A DNA stretch of 31,877 nt, from NCBI GenBank assembly GCA_024402115.1, contig JAKSJQ010000023.1, positions 1-31,877 of the forward strand. The letters run 5' to 3'. Each line of letters starts with the position of its first letter. The stretch's first letter is position 1. The notes beneath the pieces are model-generated. The model saw only the letters and a list, made by a program, of their open reading frames with translations. It did no database searches and was not told the origin of the DNA. Positions 14,927-22,695 of the stretch are shown here, in pieces. The position numbers and the translations under genes were made by a program. Source of the stretch: Bacteroidales bacterium (lineage in GTDB: Bacteria > Bacteroidota > Bacteroidia > Bacteroidales > UBA932).

Positions 14927-16797
14927 TGAAAGACCTTGAACTTCTTGCTCCGGCAAGAAACGCTGACATCGGCATCGCAGCAATAGACTGTGGTGCCGAT
15001 GCTGTGTATATCGCCGGACCGCATTTCGGCGCACGCCAGGCCGCAGGCAACGACGTGGCCGATATTCGCAGGCTGTGCGGGCATGCGGCCAGGTACGGGG
15101 CAAGAGTGTTCGTGACGGTCAATACCATCATCTACGAAGACGAGCTCGCGCAGGCGAAGGAGATGATACGTCAGACGGTCGAGGCCGGAGTCGACGCACT
15201 CATCGTACAGGACCTTGCCGTGATACGCCTCGTGGACGAGCTGGTCGCCGAGGGCATGAGGAAGGTCATTCTCCATGCCTCAACCCAGAGCGCCCTGCTC
15301 AATCCAGAGAGGGCAGAGTTCCTCGCATCGCTTGGATATGCCCGTCTCATACTTGAGCGCGAACTCTCGCTCACGCAGATAAGGGAGATAGCTTCCGCTG
15401 CCCCTCAATGCGAAATAGAGTTCTTCGTGCATGGTGCGCTGTGCGTATGCTACAGCGGCCAGTGCTACATGTCCGAAGCCATCAGCGGACGAAGCGCCAA
15501 CCGCGGAGCCTGCATTCAGGCCTGCCGCTCGCGCTACGACCTGGTGGACGGGACAGGAAAGGTGCTCGTGAAGGACAAGGCCCTACTCTCACTCAAGGAC
15601 TACAACCTCAGGAATAGACTAGCCGACCTCGCTGAGGCCGGAGTGAGCTCGTTCAAGATCGAAGGCAGGCTCAAGAATGAATCTTATGTGAGAAATGTAG
15701 TCCGGGACTACTCCATCGCCCTCGACCAGCTGGTCGCCGCACATCCGGACAAATACCGCAGGGCTTCATTCGGCAAGGTCGTCAAGAGTTTCGTGCCAGC
15801 CCTGGACAAGACCTTCAACCGCGGCTATACCGAACTATATATGGACGGTGTGAAGGGTAAGTGGGCATCCATGGACGCCGCAAAGGGCATGGGAGAGGAG
15901 ATAGGAAAGGTGATCTCAGTGAAGCAGGACCTCCGAAGAGGATCGGCTGTCATCGAAGTCGAGTGTCCTGCCGGATGCACGCTCAACAACGGCGACGGAT
16001 TTTCGTTCGTAGCGGGAACCGGTGACGTTATAGGCTTCAGGGGTGATGTCTGCGAGAATCTGCACAAGAGCGCCAGGATAATCTGCAAGCCGTGCGAGTA
16101 TCTATATAAAGGTGCGAAGATCTTCCGCAATCTCGACTCTGCCTTCGAGAAGGAGATCATGCGAAATCCAGGAACAAGGATGATGGGCGTGAGCCTCGAG
16201 GTCACCGTGGAGATGGACGAAATCCATGTGAAGGCAAGCTCTGAGGACGGACGCACCGTCGAGAAAGGCTTCATCACCGCTGCGACCGAACAGGCTACAA
16301 ACACCGAGCGTCTAGAGGGACTGGTACGCAGCCAGCTCTCGAAGAGCAGCGGAATCCACGAGTTCACTATCTCGGGCATCGATTTCCAGGCCTATCCTCT
16401 CGTCAGCAGCGCTTTCCTCAACGGAATCAGAAGGACCACCTCCGAAGCTCTAGAACAGACTCCGGTAAAATCAAGGCCTCTCGCGGAGGGTAGCAAAGCT
16501 TCTACCAGCGTACGCTGCGAGAGCACCAGCTACAAGAACAACATCGCCAACCATATAGCCGCGCAGATCTACAGGGATGCCGGAGCATCCCAGATCGAGG
16601 ATGCCTACGAGCTGGCACACCAGAAGGGCGCGGAACTCATGCGCACACGCTACTGCATACGCCACGAACTCGGCATCTGCCCCAAGCAGGGAGGCAAGCC
16701 TACGGCAATGCAGCCGCTGTTCCTGGTGAACAACGGCCGCCGCTTCGCTTTGGGTTTCGATTGTCGTAATTGTGAGATGACTGTCAGCGAAGCCTAG
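14926..16797 (+). CDS. U32 family protein (RlhA/TrhP-type RNA hydroxylation or collagenase-like)
   Basis: A 623-residue protein of the U32 family. The N-terminal TIM-barrel-like domain starts MKDLELLAPARNADIGIAAI. The U32 signature is intact at about 165-183 (EFFVHGALCVCYSGQCYMS), with Cys173, Cys175 and Cys180, then GRSANRGACIQACR with Cys196 and Cys200. The long C-terminal part ends with CIRHELGICPKQ and FDCRNCEMTV, adding further cysteines. Characterised U32 members RlhA and TrhP carry out prephenate-dependent 5-hydroxylation of cytidine in 23S rRNA or uridine in tRNA. Others were named collagenases. The length is closer to RlhA (about 650) than TrhP (about 450). The cytosolic form fits RNA modification; the exact substrate is unresolved. 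The ATG overlaps the TPR stop by one base. Confidence 0.9.
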   Translation: MKDLELLAPARNADIGIAAIDCGADAVYIAGPHFGARQAAGNDVADIRRLCGHAARYGARVFVTVNTIIYEDELAQAKEMIRQTVEAGVDALIVQDLAVIRLVDELVAEGMRKVILHASTQSALLNPERAEFLASLGYARLILERELSLTQIREIASAAPQCEIEFFVHGALCVCYSGQCYMSEAISGRSANRGACIQACRSRYDLVDGTGKVLVKDKALLSLKDYNLRNRLADLAEAGVSSFKIEGRLKNESYVRNVVRDYSIALDQLVAAHPDKYRRASFGKVVKSFVPALDKTFNRGYTELYMDGVKGKWASMDAAKGMGEEIGKVISVKQDLRRGSAVIEVECPAGCTLNNGDGFSFVAGTGDVIGFRGDVCENLHKSARIICKPCEYLYKGAKIFRNLDSAFEKEIMRNPGTRMMGVSLEVTVEMDEIHVKASSEDGRTVEKGFITAATEQATNTERLEGLVRSQLSKSSGIHEFTISGIDFQAYPLVSSAFLNGIRRTTSEALEQTPVKSRPLAEGSKASTSVRCESTSYKNNIANHIAAQIYRDAGASQIEDAYELAHQKGAELMRTRYCIRHELGICPKQGGKPTAMQPLFLVNNGRRFALGFDCRNCEMTVSEA

Positions 16798-16815
16798 TTC
16801 ATTCTCTGCCCATTT

Positions 16816-18147
16816 CTAGTAATCAAGTATCTCGAAGGTCATGTCGACATCGCCGAAATGACCGGTCTTTCCGTTGTTTGCCGTTAGATAGTTGTAGGCC
16901 AGCTGTCCACGCCAGACAATGTCGTCCCTCGTGTTCAGAGGTATCTCCATATCGAAGCCATAGCTCTTGGACTGCACCTTCACTGTCGCATTGCATTTCC
17001 ATGTGGTGCGTGTTCCCCCATCATCTTCGATTATCATCATGGCAGCCCTTTCCAGCTGCGGCGTCCAGTTCGAGACGAGCACGGCGTTGAAGTCCCTCGG
17101 CTCACCGACATCCCTGCGTCTGACGACGATCATGAAATCCGTGATCTGCGGACTGTAGAGGCGAAGTTCCGCTTCCGTGCTTGCAACAAACTCCTCAACG
17201 GCTCCGACCTTGACGAAGAACTCGCTGGCACCTGCAAACCATGCATCGTAATTCCTCTTCATGGTGAAATCCTTCAGCAGCAAGGCACTTCCGTCAGTCG
17301 AGATGCTCGCCGCCTTTGTAGCATCCTTGATGCAGGAAGCCATAGGAACCTTGGGATTGATGATGATGTTGCCTCCACCGTTACCCCACGCCGGGTCATT
17401 CTTCCTCAGCAGCTCGAGCGAGGTATAGTCGCTGTCGTCGTTCCTGTTCACCACCCACACGGGCCTGCTCATGGCTACATCCTCGGTCACTATCATCTCA
17501 CGGACACTTCTGTTACCATTCTCGTCCATCATGATCTCATAGCCGATATTTGCCTCAGAACCATCCTCGGGGTCGTAGGTTATGATAGGGGCACTCGACC
17601 AATCCCAATGCTCCGAGTATGGCCAATATATCTGTATGTCAGAGTCCGAGAGAGCATCCAGATAGGCATCGACACTGGCACCACCAAGCATATCCTTAGC
17701 TCCGGCTTTAGTGGCAACATGGTTCTCCAAGGCCCCGCGGAGAAGCTCCCTCAACGGGGCTTCGTAGCTGCCGAGTGCTGCCTTGGTCTCGAGCCCGAGA
17801 GCTGCCGCGCGACGGAATGACGGACGCGCCTGCATAGGTACGGAAGGAGCCTTCATGCGCCTTGAGGATGTGCTGTTGGTACCCACTCCGGCACCCGGAT
17901 CCCTGAAGAGATCCTGCATCGTATATTCCTCGTCATAGCCATTGTCGGAGGAACCGCTGACGGCATCGAAAACCTCACCCATCTGCCCTTCCCCTATAGG
18001 AATCTCGGATAGGAGCATGGCCACGTCACCAAGTCTCACGATAGGAGTGGCCTCTCCCTTGTTTCCGTTCGGACCGTCTACCGGGTCACACGCGAGGATG
18101 AGTGCGGCCGCGCCAAGGGCTGCCGGCCATAAGAAAGTCGTTCTCAT
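16816..18147 (-). CDS. Putative lipoprotein, unrecognised
   Basis: The open frame extends further upstream, but I place the start at the ATG ending at 18147, giving 443 residues. This start yields a clean lipoprotein signal, MRTTFLWPAALGAAALILAC, with Cys20 as the lipidation site and an acidic DPVDGPNG stretch after it. The mature part has a low-complexity linker with serines (about 65-105). A soluble region follows with IQIYWPYSEHWDWSSAPIIT, YEIMMDENGNRSVREMIVTE and LRLYSPQITDFMIVVRRRD, ending in a beta-rich FGDVDMTFEILDY. I recognise no family and see no HExxH, Ser-hydrolase or glycosidase motif. It may be anchored in the outer membrane. It lies 96 bases downstream of prmC with a possible promoter in between, and converges with the U32 gene. 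Confidence 0.75.
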   Translation of the reverse strand: MRTTFLWPAALGAAALILACDPVDGPNGNKGEATPIVRLGDVAMLLSEIPIGEGQMGEVFDAVSGSSDNGYDEEYTMQDLFRDPGAGVGTNSTSSRRMKAPSVPMQARPSFRRAAALGLETKAALGSYEAPLRELLRGALENHVATKAGAKDMLGGASVDAYLDALSDSDIQIYWPYSEHWDWSSAPIITYDPEDGSEANIGYEIMMDENGNRSVREMIVTEDVAMSRPVWVVNRNDDSDYTSLELLRKNDPAWGNGGGNIIINPKVPMASCIKDATKAASISTDGSALLLKDFTMKRNYDAWFAGASEFFVKVGAVEEFVASTEAELRLYSPQITDFMIVVRRRDVGEPRDFNAVLVSNWTPQLERAAMMIIEDDGGTRTTWKCNATVKVQSKSYGFDMEIPLNTRDDIVWRGQLAYNYLTANNGKTGHFGDVDMTFEILDY

Positions 18148-18164
18148 TGCAAAAATCTTTTCTG

Positions 18165-18172
18165 CAAAGTGA
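18165..18172 (-). promoter_or_regulatory. Weak -7-like box before the lipoprotein gene
   Basis: The minus strand reads TCACTTTG followed by C, one mismatch from TAnnTTTG, 17 bases before the chosen lipoprotein ATG. If used, it supports the shorter start, because the longer frame would begin upstream of it. Confidence 0.3.
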
Positions 18173-18180
18173 ACGATTAT

Positions 18181-18209
18181 TATCCGTTTGCGGACTTCGT
18201 CAACGGATA
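18181..18209. promoter_or_regulatory. Inverted repeat upstream of the lipoprotein gene
   Basis: Perfect 8-base arms TATCCGTT (18181-18188) and AACGGATA (18202-18209) are separated by 13 bases, which themselves contain GAC-TTC-GTC. No T-tract follows on the minus strand, so it is unlikely to terminate prmC. Its place just upstream of the -7-like box suits an operator. Confidence 0.35.
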
Positions 18210-18243
18210 AACACAAAAAACGGCTTTTGAAGGGACTGTAGGA

Positions 18244-19191
18244 CTATCTCTGGAAGAAAACGTGACGCGATTTTCCGGAAAAATCGACTATCGTGCGCAC
18301 GTTTCTGAAGCCGGCCTCGCGAAATAGTGCCTCCACCTCGGGGCCGAAGGCCTCGTTGATCTCGACGATTCCGAAAGGAGACGGTGGGTCGAGAGGAGTA
18401 TTGCAGCTGACAAGATCGAAGCCGTATGAAGGTGCAAGCATGGATGACGCTATCCTTGCCAGAGCGCGGTAGAATACCAGCGGGTCCTCGTCAGAAACGA
18501 ACAGCGCCAGCTCTGGTTCATGCTCCAGTACATTCTTTCTCATCTGCGCCTTCTCGCTGTCCCTGACGTATGGAGGGTTGCTCAGAAGTACGTCGAAGCT
18601 TGCGGGAACCCTGAGCCCTCTGGCGGAAGCGGCCTTGGAGAAAGCTGCAGGGAAATTGTCCGAAAGGACGTCTGCCTTGATGAAGCAAGGACGATTCTGA
18701 GAGACGTCCTGCGATGAGGCGACTGCGAGCGCGTCGTCCGAAATGTCGACGGCACATACCTCCGAAGTCGGAACCTCAGCGGCCAGAGACCATGCTATGC
18801 AGCCCGAACCTGTACAAAGGTCCAGGACGCGGGGAGCATTGCCGAAGGGCCTTTCCATTCGTCTGAGCTGAGAGAGGGCTTCATGGACCAGGAGCTCGGT
18901 CTCGGGACGAGGGATGAGCACCGCCGGAGAGACGCGATAGCTGCGTCCGTAGAAATCGGCGCGGCCGAGGACATACTGCAGAGGCTCGCCCGAGCACAGA
19001 CGCTCTATGTCCGAGGCCAGTTCCTCCTCTCGCGAAGCAGGAATCTCGCAGAGCGGCTCGATTATGTGCTGGATCTTGGAGAAGCCCAGCTTGTCCTCGC
19101 AGAGTATGGATACGATGGAAGCCGCCTCGGATGCCGGATAGAGGGCTTCCAAGGCGGTCCTTGATCTTGATATGAAATCCTTGAGAAGCAA
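18244..19191 (-). CDS. prmC: Release factor glutamine methyltransferase (TTG start)
   Basis: Methylates the glutamine of the GGQ motif in peptide release factors, using SAM. The 315-residue protein has the N-terminal helical substrate domain with GEPLQYVLGRADFYGR (about 68-83), then VLIPRPETELL, the SAM loop VLDLCTGSGCIA (about 122-133), VDISDDALAVA and the catalytic NPPYV at 205-209. It is somewhat longer than the usual 280, mainly from a loop before NPPY. The start is TTG at 19191, with GGAG overlapping the ddl stop just before it. No internal ATG precedes the conserved region, so TTG is the best choice. The gap to ddl is five bases, so it belongs to the mrcA-ddl-prmC operon. Confidence 0.95.
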   Translation of the reverse strand: MLLKDFISRSRTALEALYPASEAASIVSILCEDKLGFSKIQHIIEPLCEIPASREEELASDIERLCSGEPLQYVLGRADFYGRSYRVSPAVLIPRPETELLVHEALSQLRRMERPFGNAPRVLDLCTGSGCIAWSLAAEVPTSEVCAVDISDDALAVASSQDVSQNRPCFIKADVLSDNFPAAFSKAASARGLRVPASFDVLLSNPPYVRDSEKAQMRKNVLEHEPELALFVSDEDPLVFYRALARIASSMLAPSYGFDLVSCNTPLDPPSPFGIVEINEAFGPEVEALFREAGFRNVRTIVDFSGKSRHVFFQR

Positions 19192-19196
19192 GGCTC

Positions 19197-20213
19197 CTAT
19201 CTGTTCTCGATGATCTGGGTAAGGAAATCGGACATGGCTATGCCGGCGGTGCGCACCATCTTCGGAACGAGAGACGCGGCTGTCATGCCTGGAATGGTGT
19301 TGATCTCAAGGAAGTACACTTCCTTCTGAGGTGTGAGGATGAAGTCGATCCTGACGCAACCGCTGCAATCCATCCTCCTGTAGATCTTCCTCGCTGCCTC
19401 CTGGAGAGTCTGTGCATCCGAATCCGGAATCCTTGCAGGGCAGATCTCCTGGCTCTTGCCGTTGTACTTCGCATCATAGTCGAAGAACTCGTTCTCCGAT
19501 ACGATCTCGATCACAGGAAGCGCAACCACCTCCTCTCCGTTCGCATACACGCCCACCTGAAGCTCCTGACCGTCGATGGCCTCCTCGCAGAGGAGAGTCT
19601 TACCCTCGGAGAATGCAAGCTTCACGGCCTCGTCGAAGTCCTCGATCTTCTTCACCTTGGTGACACCGAAGCTTGAACCGCTGTCGGTAGGCTTCACGAA
19701 CATCGGGAGTCCGAGAGCATCCACCGCCTTCTGCGCGAGTCCCTCGTTCACCTCGCCCTTACGGACGAAAAGGTCCTTTGCGCACTTGACGAAGTCCACG
19801 TCCTTGAGATAGCTCTTGCAAGAGAACTTGTCGAAGGTTATCGCAGAGACAAATGCCGAGCAGCTGCTGAAAGGGATGCCGAGCATCTCGAGATAACCCT
19901 GCATGAGACCGTTCTCGCCAGGGGTACCGTGCTGCATGATATATGCGTAATCGAACTTAACCTTGTTGCCGGAAAGCACTACGGAGAAGTCATTCTTCTC
20001 TATCGAAGGACGTGAGTCTGCAGGGAGTTCCACCCTCTCCTGGCCCTTCAGGCGATAAGCGACGAGCTCCCAATTGCCAAAGCGCGCAAAGATCTCGTAC
20101 ACGTCATATCTGCTTCCGTCTATCTGCGAAGCGGTGAACTGACCGCTCCTGCATGAAACCTCCCACTCTGAGGAGTCACTTCCGTAAATTACTGCTATGC
20201 TGTTGTAGCTCAT
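19197..20213 (-). CDS. ddl: D-alanine--D-alanine ligase
   Basis: Joins two D-alanines with ATP for the peptidoglycan stem peptide. The frame is open 26 codons further upstream, but those codons overlap the end of mrcA and look unlike Ddl. The ATG ending at 20213 gives 338 residues beginning MSYNSIAVIYGSDSSEWEVS, the expected Rossmann-like start. ATP-grasp landmarks are HGTPGENGLMQGYLEMLGIP (95-114), FVKPTDSGSSFGVTKV (172-187), LCEEAIDGQELQVGV and, near the end, FLEINTIPGMTAASLVPKM with the Mg-binding Glu and Asn. It starts ten bases after the mrcA stop and ends five bases before prmC. Coupling to a peptidoglycan synthase fits its role. Confidence 0.97.
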   Translation of the reverse strand: MSYNSIAVIYGSDSSEWEVSCRSGQFTASQIDGSRYDVYEIFARFGNWELVAYRLKGQERVELPADSRPSIEKNDFSVVLSGNKVKFDYAYIMQHGTPGENGLMQGYLEMLGIPFSSCSAFVSAITFDKFSCKSYLKDVDFVKCAKDLFVRKGEVNEGLAQKAVDALGLPMFVKPTDSGSSFGVTKVKKIEDFDEAVKLAFSEGKTLLCEEAIDGQELQVGVYANGEEVVALPVIEIVSENEFFDYDAKYNGKSQEICPARIPDSDAQTLQEAARKIYRRMDCSGCVRIDFILTPQKEVYFLEINTIPGMTAASLVPKMVRTAGIAMSDFLTQIIENR

Positions 20214-20223
20214 TCTGATGTTT

Positions 20224-22599
20224 TTAGAAGAACATTGATTCATCCACGTCGTCCACGACCTCTTCACCGCCTTCACCGGTTCCCATCGCATCCATGTTCA
20301 TGTTAGACGGTCTGATGAAAGCATCGTTCGGAGACACTCCGAGGGTACCGTCCGCCATGACCTTCTTCATGAAGAGGCCCCAGATAGGAAGAGCCGCGTT
20401 CGATCCACCACCGAGAGCGATGGACTCGAAATGTACCTGACGGTCCTCGGCGCCAGCCCATACACCTGCGGTGAGGGTCGGAGTGTAGCCGATGAACCAA
20501 CCGTCGGAGTTGTCGTTGGTCGTACCTGTCTTGCCGGCAATCTCGCCGGTGAGACCATATGTGCTGCGCAGACGACCTGCAGTACCGCCGTCGACCACGC
20601 CGCGCATCATCTGAACCATGGTATATGCGACCGCCTCATTGAGAGGCTGCCTCTTGCTCTTGGTGAATTCGCTGAGGGTGTTGCCCATGTTGTCCTCAAT
20701 CCTGGTCACGAAGAGAGGCTCACAGTACAGACCGCCCGAAGGGAAGGTGTTGTAAGCTGCAACCATCTCATAGATGCTTACCTCGGCCGAGCCGACGCAG
20801 ATCGACGGCACTGGATCGATATGGCAGGTGATGCCCATTCCCCTCATCAGGTCGAGCATCGCGTTCGGACCCGAGGTAAACCACGGATCACCGGCGCAGA
20901 GCGCCTTCATGATAGAGGCAGCGATGTTGTTCGAACTGATCTGGAGACCCTTCCTCATGGTGAGAGGACGTCCCTTGTACTCATCCTTGTCAGTGGTCTT
21001 AGGAGTCCACACCTGACCGTCAGGGAAGGCGAATGAGACTGAATTGTTCATGAACTCGGTCTCAGGAGTCATGCCGCTCATCAGACCTGTCGTGTAGAGG
21101 AAAGGCTTGATGGTGGATCCCACCTGGCGACGGGACTGGCTGATGTTATCGTACTTGAAGTACCTATAGTTCGGTCCTCCGACATATGCCTTGACATGGC
21201 CGGTCTGAGGCTCGATGGCCATGAAGGCCGCACGCAGATGGGACTTATAGTAGCGGATGGAATCGTCCGGAGTCATGAGGGTATCGCAATAGCCCTGCTT
21301 GTTCCACGAGAACACGCGCATGTTCACAGGCTCCGAGAAAGACTTGTAGATCTCCGAATCCGAAGCGCCGCTGTTCTTCATGTTGCGATAGCGGTCGCTG
21401 TAACGGCGGGCGTTCTTCATGATACGCTCGATGGTCTCCTGGTCGATGTCATTCGAGAACGGAGCGTTCCTCTTGCTTCTGAGGTCGCGCCAGAAGCTCT
21501 TCTGGAGGCTCTTACCAAGATGCTCGGCGACTGCCTCCTCGGCATACTTCTGCATCTTGTAGTTGATGGTGGTGTAGATGCGGAGACCGTCCCTGTCGAG
21601 GTCGTAAGGAGTGCCGTCTGCTTTCTTGTTCTTGTTGAGCCATCCGTAGAGGGCGTCGTTCTCCCACTTGAGAGAATCGGCAGAATACTCCTCAGGATAG
21701 GTGTACTGGGACTTCTTCGGCTTCTCCGCCCTCATGTACCTGCGGAGCATGTCTCTGAAGTAAGGAGCGTAGCCGGCATTGTGGTCCTGGATCTGGTATG
21801 AGAGCGAGATCGGCACATTCTGGATCGAGTCACGCTGAGCCTTGGTGAGGTAGTCGGCCTTCTCCATCTGCGAGATCACAAAGTTCCTGCGGACGAGGGC
21901 CTTGTCAGGATTGAGGGCAGGATTGTAGCGGGTAGGCTTGTTGACCATTCCCACCAGCATCGCGCTCTCCTCCACGTTGAGCTCGTTAGGGTTCTTCGCG
22001 AAGAAGGTCTGGGAAGCCGCCTTCACTCCATAGGCGCCGCTGCCGAAGAAGATGGAGTTGAGATACATGGTCATGATCTCGTCCTTGGTGTAGTTCCTCT
22101 CGAGCTTCACGGCTGTTATCCATTCCTTGAGCTTGATCCATACCATCTTCACCTTCGACATGCCCGGAATCTTGCTGCTGACGTCAGCCCTCGGATAGAG
22201 GGTCTTGGCCAGCTGCTGGGTCACGGTACTACCACCTCCCTGGCTCGAATCGCTCATCAGGAGTGTCTTCACGAGCACACGTCCGAGACTCTTGAAGTCG
22301 ATGCCGGAGTGGCTGTAGAAACGTGCGTCCTCGGTTGCGACCGCTGCCTGCACGAGGTAGGGCGAGAGCTCCGCATAGGTGACGTATGACCTGTTTTCGA
22401 TATGGAAGGTCGTCAGAATCTCACCACCCTCGGCAATTACCTGAGTGGCGAGTTTGCTGTCCGGATGTTCGAGTTCTTCGAATGACGGAATGTCGGCGAA
22501 TGCCCATACCATCATAAGTAATATGATGACCGCCGCCATAGGCAGCAGAAGCAGTGCCCAGAACCATTTTATGATGCGCTTTTGTGTCGTCTCTTTCAT
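20224..22599 (-). CDS. mrcA: Bifunctional penicillin-binding protein 1A
   Basis: A class A PBP that polymerises glycan strands and cross-links them. I place the start at the ATG ending at 22599 (791 residues), because the upstream ATG would lie above the -7 promoter box. A cytosolic basic stub and one transmembrane helix (about 12-34) come first. The GT51 domain has VATEDARFY with catalytic Glu90, GGGSTVTQQLAK and the KLERNYTKDEIMTMYLN region. The transpeptidase domain has Ser495 in GSTIKP with Lys498, SSN at 555-557 and KTGTT at 690-694. An insertion-like segment at about 290-330 and a strongly acidic C-terminal tail (GEGGEEVVDDVDE) are notable. Ddl follows ten bases later; topA is divergent. 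Confidence 0.97.
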   Translation of the reverse strand: MKETTQKRIIKWFWALLLLPMAAVIILLMMVWAFADIPSFEELEHPDSKLATQVIAEGGEILTTFHIENRSYVTYAELSPYLVQAAVATEDARFYSHSGIDFKSLGRVLVKTLLMSDSSQGGGSTVTQQLAKTLYPRADVSSKIPGMSKVKMVWIKLKEWITAVKLERNYTKDEIMTMYLNSIFFGSGAYGVKAASQTFFAKNPNELNVEESAMLVGMVNKPTRYNPALNPDKALVRRNFVISQMEKADYLTKAQRDSIQNVPISLSYQIQDHNAGYAPYFRDMLRRYMRAEKPKKSQYTYPEEYSADSLKWENDALYGWLNKNKKADGTPYDLDRDGLRIYTTINYKMQKYAEEAVAEHLGKSLQKSFWRDLRSKRNAPFSNDIDQETIERIMKNARRYSDRYRNMKNSGASDSEIYKSFSEPVNMRVFSWNKQGYCDTLMTPDDSIRYYKSHLRAAFMAIEPQTGHVKAYVGGPNYRYFKYDNISQSRRQVGSTIKPFLYTTGLMSGMTPETEFMNNSVSFAFPDGQVWTPKTTDKDEYKGRPLTMRKGLQISSNNIAASIMKALCAGDPWFTSGPNAMLDLMRGMGITCHIDPVPSICVGSAEVSIYEMVAAYNTFPSGGLYCEPLFVTRIEDNMGNTLSEFTKSKRQPLNEAVAYTMVQMMRGVVDGGTAGRLRSTYGLTGEIAGKTGTTNDNSDGWFIGYTPTLTAGVWAGAEDRQVHFESIALGGGSNAALPIWGLFMKKVMADGTLGVSPNDAFIRPSNMNMDAMGTGEGGEEVVDDVDESMFF

Positions 22600-22623
22600 C
22601 GTTCCACGTATTGTGTCAAAATG

Positions 22624-22631
22624 CAAAATTA
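22624..22631 (-). promoter_or_regulatory. -7 promoter box for mrcA-ddl-prmC
   Basis: The minus strand reads TAATTTTG followed by C, an exact TAnnTTTG match, 24 bases before the chosen mrcA ATG. It lies downstream of the alternative ATG at 22638, which argues against that longer start. It sits only 9 bases from the topA -33 element. Confidence 0.6.
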
Positions 22632-22640
22632 ACAACAAAA

Positions 22641-22673
22641 TTTGGAAAGTTACCTTAAAAGTACCTTACTTTG
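22641..22673 (+). promoter_or_regulatory. topA promoter with -33 and -7-like elements
   Basis: TTTG at 22641-22644 is followed after 21 bases by TTACTTTG (22666-22673), one mismatch from TAnnTTTG. This is the only promoter in the window with a plausible TTTG -33 element. The spacer holds the 7-base direct repeat TACCTTA at 22651 and 22662, 11 bases apart. Transcription would begin near 22680, ahead of the ATG at 22696. Confidence 0.55.
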
Positions 22674-22695
22674 CAGCGTGTTACAAAAATTAGGT

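Noticed and set aside
18148..18216. Longer start for the lipoprotein
   Set aside because: The added 23 residues would bury the signal peptide and would begin upstream of the candidate promoter and inverted repeat.
20214..20291. Longer start for ddl
   Set aside because: The extra 26 residues overlap the end of mrcA in another frame and do not resemble the Ddl N-terminus; MSYNSIAVIYG is the expected start.
22642..22695. Longer start for topA
   Set aside because: It covers the promoter elements and precedes the conserved NLVIVESPGK start by unrelated sequence.
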